This document shows positions 8,500 through 17,089 of a DNA stretch of 64,000 nt, in pieces. The stretch covers positions 42,285 to 106,284 of the forward strand of contig RZZN01000004.1 in assembly GCA_009929855.1 (NCBI GenBank), given 5' to 3'. The first letter of the stretch is position 1, and the number at the start of each line of letters is the position of its first letter. The translations under genes were made by a program, and so were the position numbers. This stretch comes from Gammaproteobacteria bacterium. GTDB lineage: Bacteria; Pseudomonadota; Gammaproteobacteria; Chromatiales; Chromatiaceae. The notes under the pieces are model-generated. The model saw only the letters and a program-made list of their open reading frames with translations, was not told the DNA's origin and did not search any database.

Positions 8500-8963
8500 G
8501 CGCGGGGTCTCCTTGAGCAATGGTCGCGGCGGCGGCAGGATCGCCGTGATCCGGCCAAATGCTTTCGATCAGTGTACAAGGATAGACTCAACGCATGTTG
8601 AACACAATACGAAATGAGGCGATGTCCTGGTTCATCCCGCGCCCAGTGGCCGAGTCGGAGCATCGAGCGCTCCGCCGCGCGGCATCCAGGGTCGAGCACC
8701 GATCATCCCCCCCCAAAAAAAAAAGCAGCTTTCGCGCAAAGGCGCAAAGATTTTTCAATCAGTGAGCAATGCCATGCCGTTCACCTGACGGGCGAGTCCT
8801 TTCACTGACTCAAGGTTCTGTTCTCTTTGCGTTCTTGGCGTCTTTGCGTGAGTCAATCGCTGGATTTAGGATCATGGCCGGCGCGCGCTCACGGCGACCA
8901 GGTGCTCAGCCATTCAGGCCAGCGCATGCTGATCAGCGCGTCAGTCTGATGAGTCATCTTGGA
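8500..8963. other. Gene-free region upstream of the REC-EAL gene
   Basis: No convincing gene is present. The region holds a run of 8 C followed by 10 A (8707-8724) and the inverted-repeat element at 8731-8852. Bases nearest 8500-8620 should contain the promoter of the leftward signalling gene, but no hexamer pair stands out. Confidence 0.6.
8731..8852. repeat. Nested imperfect inverted repeat, MITE- or REP-like element
   Basis: The left arm at 8731-8750 carries two CGCAAAG units. The right arm at 8823-8852 carries TTTGCG twice in the opposite sense (CTCTTTGCG, CTTTGCGTGAG). Inside these, TCAGTGA (8759-8765) is mirrored by TCACTGA (8802-8808). The whole can fold into a long imperfect hairpin. 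TTTGCG-type repeat arms are, from memory, common as dispersed intergenic elements in proteobacterial genomes. Only one copy is seen in this window, and no transposase is nearby. Confidence 0.6.
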
Positions 8964-9968
8964 TCAGTGGATCGACCAGACACCCCGCATCCCGATGCCC
9001 TCGATGAGACCAGCGCCGAAGCTCGCGCCGAGACGCCGCGAGAAGGTCTCGAATAGGTCGCGCTTGACAGTGTAATCGACGAGCTTCTCGGCGCCGACCA
9101 GGTCTCGTGCCACCGAGCTGGCGCTGCCGAGTGCGTCGACCAGGCCCAGCTCGAGCGCCTCCTCGCCGCTCCAGAACAGTCCGCTGAACACCTCCTCGCC
9201 CGCGTCGAGCCGATCGCCGCGTCCAGCACGCACCACCTCGATGAACTGGCCATGCAGATCATCGAGGACGGCCTGGACGAAGATCCGCTGCTCGGGAGGC
9301 AAGGGCGAGAATGGATCGAGGATTCCCTTGTTCTCTCCGGCCGTGAGCAAGCGCCGCTCGATGCCCAATGACTTGATCGCCTCATCGAACCCGAACGAGC
9401 CGATACGCACACCGATGGAGCCGACCAGACTGGCCTTGTCGACATGGATGGCATCGGCGGCCACGGCGATGTAATAGCCCGCGGATGCGCACACATCCGT
9501 CGCCACCGCATGGACCGGCATCTCGGCGTCCTTGTCTTTCTTGTACTTGGCCTTGAGTCGCACGATCTCGTCATGGATGTAGCCGGCTTGGACCGGACTC
9601 CCCCCCGGACTGTTGATGCGCAGCACGATCCCCTTGACCTGATCGGTCTCGAAGGCCTTGCGCAGTGCCGTGATCACCCGGTCGGCACTGGCGTCGGTCT
9701 CCGGGGCGATGACCCCCTTGATGTCGATCACGGCCGTGTGATCCTCGCTCGGGGAGACCCGAGCGATCAGGTCCTGTGAATAGGCCGCCACCAACAGTGC
9801 GATGAGATAGAGTAGGATCAAGAACTTGAAGAGGATGCCCCAGCGCCGGCCACGACGCTGATCACGCAGATGCTCGAGCGCGAGCCGGTTGATCAGCGCG
9901 CGCTCCCACTCGGGTGAATCGGGTGAGGGCATGGGGTTCGGTCGGCGGCCCCAGAATTTCCAGCTCAT
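8964..9968 (-). CDS. sppA: SppA-like signal peptide peptidase, S49 family
   Basis: This is a membrane-anchored serine protease that degrades cleaved signal peptides. One transmembrane helix lies near residues 45-65 (WGILFKFLILLYLIALL). The S49 fold follows, with RINSPGGSPVQAG, the nucleophilic serine in CASAGYYIA, and the lysine-bearing region after SLVGSIGVRIG. At about 334 residues it is the short single-domain form, half the size of E. coli SppA. ATG 9968 is preferred over ATG 9974 because GGGAAG then sits 6 bases upstream. It follows the HAD phosphatase gene with 28 bases between them and is likely in the same operon. Confidence 0.88.
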   Translation of the reverse strand: MSWKFWGRRPNPMPSPDSPEWERALINRLALEHLRDQRRGRRWGILFKFLILLYLIALLVAAYSQDLIARVSPSEDHTAVIDIKGVIAPETDASADRVITALRKAFETDQVKGIVLRINSPGGSPVQAGYIHDEIVRLKAKYKKDKDAEMPVHAVATDVCASAGYYIAVAADAIHVDKASLVGSIGVRIGSFGFDEAIKSLGIERRLLTAGENKGILDPFSPLPPEQRIFVQAVLDDLHGQFIEVVRAGRGDRLDAGEEVFSGLFWSGEEALELGLVDALGSASSVARDLVGAEKLVDYTVKRDLFETFSRRLGASFGAGLIEGIGMRGVWSIH

Positions 9969-9996
9969 GTGCATCTTCCCAGAGGCGGTGGAGGAA

Positions 9997-10650
9997 TCAA
10001 CCCCGACGGCTCAACCAATCGGGTAGGGCCGTGATCGCGTCCAGACAATCGAGTGGGTCATGCCGCAGGAGACGCGCACAGGGGTGCACGCCGTAGGACA
10101 CCGCCAAGGCCTGGGTCCGGGCATTCTTGGCCATCTGTAGATCATATTCGGTGTCGCCGATCATCAGCGTCTGGGACGCCGCGGCACCCAGCTCGTCCAT
10201 CAGTTCATGAAGCATCTGCGGATGAGGCTTGGATAGGGTCTCATCGGCGCAGCGCGTCGCATGGAACAGCGCCCCGAGACCGGTCTCGGTCAGCGCCTTG
10301 TCGAGCCCGACGCGTCCCTTGCCGGTGGCGACCGCGAGCCGATAGCCCTGACCGGACAGCCATTCCAGCGTCGCGCGCGCGCCGTGGAACAATTCAGAGG
10401 GTGTCTGATCCAGCTCCAGGAAGTATCGCCGGTAGGCGGTGATCAGTGACTGCTGCAGCGCCGGCTCGGCCTCCGGCAAGAGCCGCAGCATGGCCTCGCC
10501 GAGACCCAGACCGATCACATCGCGCGCCGCGTCACGGGTCGGTGGCGGCAGCTGCAAGTCGGCAAAGGCAGCCTGTAGACAATTGACGATCCGGGTCTCG
10601 GAATCCATCAGGGTTCCGTCCCAGTCGAAGACGATCAGCTCAAAGGTCAA
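9997..10650 (-). CDS. HAD-family phosphatase, phosphoglycolate phosphatase-like
   Basis: The 217-residue haloacid-dehalogenase-type phosphatase shows all four motifs: DWDGTL (nucleophile, residues 9-14), ATGK (motif II), the lysine in SKPHP, and GDTEYD (motif IV). A helical cap lies between motifs I and II. Family members near rluC are often annotated Gph-like, and a role removing phosphoglycolate or other small phosphoesters is plausible but not proven. The start is TTG at 10650, overlapping the rluC stop as TTGA, so translation is probably coupled to rluC. Confidence 0.82.
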   Translation of the reverse strand: MTFELIVFDWDGTLMDSETRIVNCLQAAFADLQLPPPTRDAARDVIGLGLGEAMLRLLPEAEPALQQSLITAYRRYFLELDQTPSELFHGARATLEWLSGQGYRLAVATGKGRVGLDKALTETGLGALFHATRCADETLSKPHPQMLHELMDELGAAASQTLMIGDTEYDLQMAKNARTQALAVSYGVHPCARLLRHDPLDCLDAITALPDWLSRRG

Positions 10651-11714
10651 GTCGTGGACTCCAGCTCGGACAACATCTGCGCGAGGTCGGTTGGCAGGGG
10701 CGACTCCACCCTGAAGGACGTTCCGCCCTCACCCATTGGGAAGCTCAAGGCGCACGCATGCAAAAACAAGCGTGACCATCCGTGGGCCTTGAGCAGACGG
10801 TTCGCGGCCGCGTCGCCATATTTGGGATCGCCCGCCAGCGGGGTGCCAAGATGCGCGGCATGGACACGGATCTGGTGGGTCCGACCGGTGATCAGCCGCG
10901 CCTCCACCAAGGTGAGCACCAGGCCGTCCGTGACGAAGCAGCGCAGTCGTCGAAAGATCGTGCGCGCCGCCCGCCCCGCGACCGGATCGACCCGCACCAG
11001 GCGCTCGCCGCCTTGCAGCACGTTCTTCTTCAGAGGCGCATCCACTGTGACATGCGCGCGTCCCGGATCCCCGACCACCAGGGCAAGATAGCGTTTCTCC
11101 ACCGCACCGGCTCGAATCAGTCCATGGAGCTCGCGCAACATGCCGCGACGTTTGCTGATCAACAAGCACCCGGAGGTCTCGCGATCCAAGCGATGCACCA
11201 GCTCCAACCCCACTCCGGGGCGCAGCTGTCGGAGCAACTCGATCAGACCATGGCTGAGCCCACTGCCGCCATGCACCGCGATCCCCGCGGGCTTGTCGAT
11301 CACCAAGAGCCGATCGTCCTCGTAGATCACGGCCGCGGCAAGACGGGTCAAGGCCGCGGATGATGCCGACGCGACCGCCGTTGGCTCGGGCGCCGTGCGC
11401 AGCGGCGGAATCCGCACCAGATCACCTTCGTCGAGACGTCGATCGGGCTTGATCCGCCCCTGATTGACGCGCACCTCGCCACGGCGCATGAGGCGATAGA
11501 GATGACTGCGCGGCACGCCTTTGAGATGGCGCAGCAGAAAGTTGTCGAGCCGTTGTCCCGCCGATTCAGCGTCGACGCGCAAGAGACGCACACCCGCGAC
11601 CGGTGCCTCCACGGCCGTGGGATCGCGAGGCGCGCGAGTGGACGCGCGGTCGGGACGACGGGTCGCGCGCTCGACACTGGCGCGGCGCTCGAGGCGGGGT
11701 GGGGGTCGATTCAC
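10647..11714 (-). CDS. rluC: 23S rRNA pseudouridine synthase RluC
   Basis: RluC isomerises specific uridines in 23S rRNA (positions 955, 2504 and 2580 in E. coli). An S4 RNA-binding domain (about residues 52-110, RLDNFLLRHLKG) is followed by the catalytic domain with the active-site aspartate in HRLDRETSG and the RTHQIRVH motif. The N-terminal 40 residues are basic and poorly conserved, so a later GTG is possible instead of the GTG at 11714. rne diverges upstream, the same rluC/rne arrangement as in E. coli and relatives. The HAD phosphatase gene overlaps its stop. Confidence 0.92.
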   Translation of the reverse strand: MNRPPPRLERRASVERATRRPDRASTRAPRDPTAVEAPVAGVRLLRVDAESAGQRLDNFLLRHLKGVPRSHLYRLMRRGEVRVNQGRIKPDRRLDEGDLVRIPPLRTAPEPTAVASASSAALTRLAAAVIYEDDRLLVIDKPAGIAVHGGSGLSHGLIELLRQLRPGVGLELVHRLDRETSGCLLISKRRGMLRELHGLIRAGAVEKRYLALVVGDPGRAHVTVDAPLKKNVLQGGERLVRVDPVAGRAARTIFRRLRCFVTDGLVLTLVEARLITGRTHQIRVHAAHLGTPLAGDPKYGDAAANRLLKAHGWSRLFLHACALSFPMGEGGTSFRVESPLPTDLAQMLSELESTT

Positions 11715-12297
11715 TGGATCGCTGGCCTGGCCGGTGTATGCATTGATGATAAATGAGTTTTACTGCTACTATGCGGTGCTCTTTCGAGCCGATGTCAAGC
11801 AGGGGACTGCGCGGCACTGGGAGCCTGGTCAAGACCGTGCGCGTGCCGTTCGCTCGGGGAGACGAACCCTCGGCGGACCCCAGGCATGTGGCCGTCCTGA
11901 ACTGTCTCTGAAGCGGCCCGGGCGTATGATTCGCATGGCTGCCTCTCCGGCGTGCTTGCGCAGCGACTCAGCATTCTACACCCGTGCGCGTGCGACGCAC
12001 CTCGCGGGATGATGACGGGATGCAGTCGAGGCCGACCTCGCCGCTCGGAAAACCGGCCCCACCTAGGACGTGGGAACGCCCGGGAACGGGCACCCCATGG
12101 GTTGCTCATCGAATTTTGTTTTTCGCGCGTGCCCGTCTCGGTCGGCCCAGAGGCCGACGGCGCGGACACTGCCGACGCCGCGCGAATCGCGACCACGCTT
12201 CGCGCGACGACACGCCGGGTTGCCGTGGATCGCTCCCGGCGCCCCAGGCAAGCAGTCTCTGCTGCGGGATACGCGCTGTGGTGTGGAAACCAACCCT
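11715..12297. other. Intergenic region between rluC and rne, mostly the rne leader
   Basis: No gene is supported in this 583-base stretch. It contains the probable rne promoter at 11743-11772 and a GC-rich leader of about 520 bases. The leader includes a compact hairpin, GCCCG-GGAA-CGGGC (12079-12092), with a GNRA-type loop. In E. coli the rne 5' untranslated region lets RNase E control its own mRNA stability. A similar role is inferred here from position and length only. Confidence 0.6.
11743..11772 (+). promoter_or_regulatory. Probable sigma-70 promoter of rne
   Basis: TTGATG (11743-11748) and TACTAT (11767-11772) are separated by 18 bases in a locally AT-rich patch of otherwise GC-rich DNA. 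Transcription from here would give an rne leader of roughly 520 bases. Confidence 0.5.
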
Positions 12298-15066
12298 ATG
12301 AAGCGCATGCTGATCAACGCCACGCAACCGGAAGAATTGCGCGTGGCGACCGTCGACGGACAACAGCTCTACAACCTCGATATCGAATCGCCCGGCCGCG
12401 AGCAAAAAAAGGCCAATATCTACAAGGGGACCATCACCCGCGTCGAGCCCAGTCTCGAGGCGGCTTTCGTCGACTATGGCGCGGAGCGCCATGGCTTCCT
12501 GCCACTCAAGGAGATCGCCCGCGCCTATTTCGAGCCGGACAGTGTCAAGGCCGGCGCGCGGATCAACATCAAGGATGCGGTGCGCGAAGGCCGCGAGGTG
12601 GTGGTCCAGATCGACAAGGAGGAGCGCGGCAACAAGGGCGCCGCACTGACGACCTTCATCTCACTGGCTGGTCGCTATCTGGTGTTGATGCCAAACAACC
12701 CGCGTGCCGGCGGGGTCTCGCGGCGCATCGAAGGCCAGGACCGCAGCGAGCTGCGCGACGCCATGAGTCAACTGGTCATCCCCGAGGACATGGGCCTGAT
12801 CGTGCGCACCGCCGGGGTTGGCAAGAATGTCGAGGAGCTGCAATGGGATCTCGACTATCTCCTCCAGCTCTGGAAGGCGATCGAGACCTCGGCGCAAGAG
12901 CGCAAGGCACCCTTCCTGATCTACCAAGAGAGCGACGTCATCATCCGCTCGATCCGCGATTATCTGCGCGCGGACATCGGCGAGATCCTGATCGACAATC
13001 GCGCCGTCTATGAGCGGGCCGAAAGCTTCATCCGGCAGGTGATGCCGGGAACCCTGAAGAAGCTCAGGCTCTATCAAGACGAGGTGCCGCTGTTCACCCG
13101 CTACCAGATCGAGAGCCAGATCGAGTCGGCCTTCCAACGCGAGGTCCGTCTCCCCTCGGGCGGCTCGATCGTCATCGACCATACCGAGGCATTGACCTCG
13201 ATCGACATCAACTCAGCACGCGCGACCAAAGGCGCCGATATCGAGGAGACCGCGCTCAACACCAACTTGGAGGCCGCCGACGAGATTGCGCGCCAGCTGC
13301 GGCTGCGCGACCTCGGCGGACTCTTCGTCATCGACTTCATCGACATGACCCCGCCGAAGAACCAGCGCGAGGTCGAGAACCGACTGCGCGAGGCACTCAA
13401 GCAGGACCGCGCGCGGGTCCAGGTCGCACGCATCTCGCGCTTCGGCCTACTGGAAATGTCGCGGCAGCGACTGCGCCCCTCGCTCGGCGAATCGAGCCAG
13501 CAGGTCTGTCCGCGCTGCAAGGGTCAGGGGACCATCCGCGGCGTCGAATCGCTCGCGCTCTCGATCCTGCGCATCGTCGAGGAAGAGGCGATGAAGGAGA
13601 ACACCGAGCGCATCGTCGCCCAATTGCCGGTGAGTGTCGCGACCTTCCTGCTCAACGAGAAACGACGCGGGATCCTGGACATCGAGCAGCGCCAAGGCGT
13701 CGAGGTCTTGCTCCTGCCCAACGAGACGCTCGAGACGCCGGACTACCAGATCGAGCGGATCCGCTCCCAGGACCTCGCCAAGCTCACCACCGAGCAGTCG
13801 AGCTATCAGATCGCGCGCGCGGCCGAGACCAAGTCGGCGCCTTACTATGGCAAGCTCGCCCAGACCGCTCCGACCGAGGAGCCCGCGGTCAAGCAGGTGT
13901 CCCCAACGGCACCCGCGCCGCAACGCTGGACCCCACATCCGGACGCCCCGGGCACGCCACGGCGCGAGAGCGACCGCAGCGAGCCCGAGAGCCTGCTCAA
14001 GCGCATCTGGTCTGGACTGTTCGCACCCAGGCACACCATGCCGACATCCGCGTCCGACCAATCCGCGGCTCCAGGGGAGCCCATGGCGAGCGCGCCAGAG
14101 ACCCATCATGCCACCGTCAGGGCACGCTCGGGCACACCCGATGCGGGCGAGCGGCGCGGCGCGGGTCGTACGCCACAGACACGACGCGAGGATAACGCAA
14201 GCGAGCGTGGGCGACCCGAGCAAGGCCGCGCCACGCGACCAGCAGGGGAGCAACGGGCGCGGGCGGAGACCGAGCGCACCCGTGTGGAGCGCGCGGGAGC
14301 GGAGGAGACGAGTCGTGGCGCTCTCGCGCCGCAGAGCGACACCGACGAATCGGCGCAAAGACGCGCGGGCGAGCCGCGCTCACGCCGGGGCTCACGCGGA
14401 CGTGGGCGACGTGGCACCGGGCCGGGCGAGAACGGTCGCGAGCCGGCCACCGAGTCCGCCTCGAGCATGACCCCTCCGCCGCAATCAGCGACCATGCCAC
14501 CGGCCGCGCCCATGACGCACGAGCACGCTGAACACCTGGACGCATCCGAGCGCGCCCCCGAGACGAGCGAGCCGAGCGGTGTGATCGAGAGCCTGGTGGT
14601 GACTGCGGAAACAGGCCTCGATCCACGTGAAAGGGACGAGGACTCGTTCAGTGCGAGCGAATCGTCGCGGGAGTCGGAGGGTGCCGATCAGGCGGGCGAT
14701 GAGAGCCCGGACGGCGATGCGACGAGCACCTCTGAGCGGACCCGCGCATCACGTCGGCGACGCGGTGGTCGCAATCGGCGTCGACCCGCCGGGACGCCAG
14801 AATCATCCGAGGAGACCTCGGTCTCGGACGAGGGCTGGGAGCCGACACCCGCCCAGACGCCCGAAACGGGGGAGGCGCGAGAGCGCGAACAGGTCGGGGA
14901 CTCACGCACAGCGCGCGCCGATGATGCGAGCCTGGGGTCCGCCCCACTGTCAGAGGCCGGCCCGCCGACACACGAACCGCGCAGTGAGCACACCGCCACG
15001 CCAACGCGCGGTCAAGCCGAGCCGCCCCAGACCGCCATGGTGAGCGACGAGACCATTCCCCGGTGA
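12298..15066 (+). CDS. rne: Ribonuclease E
   Basis: RNase E is the essential endonuclease that starts mRNA decay, processes rRNA and tRNA precursors and scaffolds the degradosome at the membrane. The start [17 protein letters not shown], the S1 domain (about 40-120), the metal-binding [12 protein letters not shown] and DFIDM regions, and the zinc-link CPRCKGQG are all canonical. The catalytic half ends near residue 510. The remaining 400 residues are low-complexity, rich in Glu, Arg and Ala, with [10 protein letters not shown] and [11 protein letters not shown] patches expected to bind RNA and partners. Total is 922 residues. The frame is open upstream to 12070, but family homology begins at ATG 12298. 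Confidence 0.97.
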   Translation: MKRMLINATQPEELRVATVDGQQLYNLDIESPGREQKKANIYKGTITRVEPSLEAAFVDYGAERHGFLPLKEIARAYFEPDSVKAGARINIKDAVREGREVVVQIDKEERGNKGAALTTFISLAGRYLVLMPNNPRAGGVSRRIEGQDRSELRDAMSQLVIPEDMGLIVRTAGVGKNVEELQWDLDYLLQLWKAIETSAQERKAPFLIYQESDVIIRSIRDYLRADIGEILIDNRAVYERAESFIRQVMPGTLKKLRLYQDEVPLFTRYQIESQIESAFQREVRLPSGGSIVIDHTEALTSIDINSARATKGADIEETALNTNLEAADEIARQLRLRDLGGLFVIDFIDMTPPKNQREVENRLREALKQDRARVQVARISRFGLLEMSRQRLRPSLGESSQQVCPRCKGQGTIRGVESLALSILRIVEEEAMKENTERIVAQLPVSVATFLLNEKRRGILDIEQRQGVEVLLLPNETLETPDYQIERIRSQDLAKLTTEQSSYQIARAAETKSAPYYGKLAQTAPTEEPAVKQVSPTAPAPQRWTPHPDAPGTPRRESDRSEPESLLKRIWSGLFAPRHTMPTSASDQSAAPGEPMASAPETHHATVRARSGTPDAGERRGAGRTPQTRREDNASERGRPEQGRATRPAGEQRARAETERTRVERAGAEETSRGALAPQSDTDESAQRRAGEPRSRRGSRGRGRRGTGPGENGREPATESASSMTPPPQSATMPPAAPMTHEHAEHLDASERAPETSEPSGVIESLVVTAETGLDPRERDEDSFSASESSRESEGADQAGDESPDGDATSTSERTRASRRRRGGRNRRRPAGTPESSEETSVSDEGWEPTPAQTPETGEAREREQVGDSRTARADDASLGSAPLSEAGPPTHEPRSEHTATPTRGQAEPPQTAMVSDETIPR

Positions 15067-15074
15067 TCGACGGA

Positions 15075-15097
15075 TGATCCAGGCCGCGCCTGGATCA
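15075..15097. terminator. Perfect hairpin after rne
   Basis: A 10-base-pair perfect stem (TGATCCAGGC/GCCTGGATCA) with a CGC loop lies 9 bases after the rne stop. No U-tract follows, so it may act as an RNA 3' end stabiliser or a weak terminator between the convergent rne and phosphatase genes. Confidence 0.5.
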
Positions 15098-15166
15098 GTC
15101 CATCCCAACCGCGCCAACCGCGCCAACCGTGGGCGGGATGGCGCGTGCCGCCCCCCGCGCTCACAA

Positions 15167-15217
15167 TCCCTGGATCAGCTCATTCCCTGAATCAGCTCAT
15201 TCCCTGAATCAGCTCAT
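15167..15217. repeat. Three tandem copies of a 17-base unit across a stop codon
   Basis: The units at 15167-15183, 15184-15200 and 15201-15217 read TCCCTGRATCAGCTCAT. The last two are identical and the first differs by one base. The array spans the end of the phosphatase gene. Its stop codon (15192-15194) lies in the middle copy. Confidence 0.85.
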
Positions 15218-15695
15218 CGAGCAGTCCGCGCGCCGCGGCCTCGACCAGATCGTAGACCCGGTCGAAGCCCTCCGGGCCACCATAGTAGGGATCGGGCACG
15301 TCGCGAATCCCCAGATCTGGCGCAAACTCCATGAACAGCCGCAGCTTGGCTCGCCGCTCTGGCGGGCACAACTGGGACAGGATGCGATAGTTGTCGCGAT
15401 CCATCGCAAGGACATGATCGAACACATGGAAGTCATCAGGCACGGCGACGCGGGCGCGCAGATCGCCGATATCGATCCCCCGCTCGAGGGCGGTCTGGCG
15501 GGCACGCCGATCGGGCGCCTCGCCGACGTGATAGCCATGGGTGCCAGCCGAATCGATCTCGATCCGGTGAGCCAACCCCTCCTCGACGACCAGCTTGCGA
15601 AAGACGCCGTGTGCCGTGGGTGAGCGACAGATATTCCCCATGCAGATGAAAAGAACCTTGACCTTCGTCGCTTCAGGCAGCTGCGATTGACCCAT
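15192..15695 (-). CDS. Low-molecular-weight protein-tyrosine phosphatase
   Basis: This cytosolic phosphatase of 167 residues removes phosphate from protein tyrosines or small phosphoesters. The P-loop CMGNICRSP is near residue 18 and the general acid is in DPYYGG, both diagnostic of the family. The fold is shared with arsenate reductases of the thioredoxin-coupled type, but the DPYYGG acid favours phosphatase activity. No exopolysaccharide kinase lies nearby. The last residues are encoded inside the 17-base tandem repeat, so the C-terminal tail may differ between strains. Confidence 0.88.
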   Translation of the reverse strand: MGQSQLPEATKVKVLFICMGNICRSPTAHGVFRKLVVEEGLAHRIEIDSAGTHGYHVGEAPDRRARQTALERGIDIGDLRARVAVPDDFHVFDHVLAMDRDNYRILSQLCPPERRAKLRLFMEFAPDLGIRDVPDPYYGGPEGFDRVYDLVEAAARGLLDELIQGMS

Positions 15696-15730
15696 CTTGA
15701 CCCCGACCCGAATAGATATCGATCAAAGGG

Positions 15731-15739
15731 TGTTATGAT
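15731..15739 (+). promoter_or_regulatory. Extended -10 promoter of the SPOR-sucrose operon
   Basis: TG-T-TATGAT (TG 15731-15732, TATGAT 15734-15739) is an extended -10 element, and no good -35 is evident. It would start a transcript about 125 bases before the SPOR-domain gene. An AT-rich stretch surrounds it. Confidence 0.5.
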
Positions 15740-15871
15740 ATACCTCTCATGCATAAAAGTTGCGGGGTCTCGTGGCAACGTCGAGACCAGCGCCCACCCC
15801 GCTGCGCATGGATCGGCGCAATCACCGCGATCGCCAGACCAAGCCTTGGCCGCACATGAGACCACCGAACC

Positions 15872-17068
15872 ATGGACAACATGCCTGATATGAGCGACCT
15901 GAACGCCCAGATCGTCTCGCTGTCCGCGGAGATTGCCGAGCAGAGGCAGCGGATCCAGGACTTGGAGAGCGCGCTCGTCACACGAATCGCGGATGTCGAC
16001 GATGATCGACGGCTCACGACCAAGCGGCTCCAGCGGATCTGGCAACAACAGCGCGCCGAAATCGAGACACGGCTCACCAGCCAGGTCGCCAAGCTTGCCC
16101 TGTTCCTGGTCTTGATCACGCTCGTCCTCAGCGCGGCCTTGCTGTTCGTCCACCGGCACGGCGAGGCGCTCCATCGCGACCTGCTCGAAGAGATCGCCCG
16201 ACTCGAGACGCGCGCCACCTCCGCGCTGACACCGACACCTCCCCCGATCGAGGATGCCGGCACGGCGTCAGCACCAGCGGACAGCGAGACAGCCGCAGTG
16301 CCACCCGTCGCCCCAAATGAACCGGCGACACCCGAGCGCGCTGATCGAGCCTCCCGGCATGAGGAGGCGACACCCACACCGTCAACGGCCCCCATGACAC
16401 CGTCGTCGGAGCAAACAGACAGCGCGTCCGACGCCACCACGCCCGCCCGGCACGCGCCGCCAGCGCCGCTGCCAAGCCAGCTGGACTCGGCAGCGGCGCG
16501 CGCGGCCGAGGCTTCACCCGCGCCCATCCCAAGCCCGATCCAGTCAGCGCTCGACAGCGCGAGCACACCAGTCGATACCGCGCACCCACCGAGACTCGTG
16601 GCCGAGTCCCGGGATGCCCTGATGCCAACCGAGGAGATGCAGGACGCGTCGGCACACACCGGTGAGATCCAAGCCACGCCGACACCAACCGATGAGATTC
16701 AGCCCGTGCCGACATCATCGGCCGATCCAACGATGGCACAGCGCCCAGCGACGACACAGCGTGCTCGAATCGCCGATGAGAGTGTCACGATCAGCGATCG
16801 GACGTATGCGCTGCAGCTTTTCGCATTCTCCTCGCGCGCGGCCATGCTCCGCTTCGTGCGCCGCCACAGCTTGCCCGAGCGAGTCTATTTCCGCGAGGAG
16901 CGCTTTCAAGGCAGCCCATGGCTCGTTCTGATCCATAGCCTGCACCCCAGTGTCCAGGAGGCCGCGGCGGTCCGAGCAGGGCTGCCGAGCGAGCTTGCCG
17001 AGCTCGACACCTGGATCCGCAACCTTCCGATCGACACGACACTTGGGGTCGTCGAGATCGAGCAATAA
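15872..17068 (+). CDS. Membrane-anchored SPOR-domain-like protein
   Basis: The protein has 398 residues. The N-terminal 65 residues are coiled-coil-like, followed by one transmembrane helix near residues 70-92 (LALFLVLITLVLSAALLFV), a long Pro/Ala/Thr linker, and a C-terminal domain (about 310-390, YALQLFAFSSRAAMLRFV to LDTWIRNL). The C-terminal domain resembles SPOR modules that bind denuded peptidoglycan glycans. Residues 252-281 hold three 10-residue repeats of the form TxEIQ. The gene begins the operon and ends 21 bases before sucrose-phosphate synthase, an unexpected partner. No clear ribosome-binding site is seen, so an in-frame ATG slightly downstream is possible. Confidence 0.72.
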   Translation: MDNMPDMSDLNAQIVSLSAEIAEQRQRIQDLESALVTRIADVDDDRRLTTKRLQRIWQQQRAEIETRLTSQVAKLALFLVLITLVLSAALLFVHRHGEALHRDLLEEIARLETRATSALTPTPPPIEDAGTASAPADSETAAVPPVAPNEPATPERADRASRHEEATPTPSTAPMTPSSEQTDSASDATTPARHAPPAPLPSQLDSAAARAAEASPAPIPSPIQSALDSASTPVDTAHPPRLVAESRDALMPTEEMQDASAHTGEIQATPTPTDEIQPVPTSSADPTMAQRPATTQRARIADESVTISDRTYALQLFAFSSRAAMLRFVRRHSLPERVYFREERFQGSPWLVLIHSLHPSVQEAAAVRAGLPSELAELDTWIRNLPIDTTLGVVEIEQ

Positions 17069-17089
17069 AGACGAGACACGCGCGAGCAG

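Noticed and set aside
14100..15066. Low-complexity 3' half of rne considered as a frameshift or assembly artefact
   Set aside because: The frame stays open to a clear stop and the Arg/Glu-rich disordered tail is normal for RNase E.
15687..15893. Short frame of 68 codons before the SPOR-domain gene
   Set aside because: It overlaps the promoter and the start of the next gene, has no ribosome-binding site and resembles nothing known.
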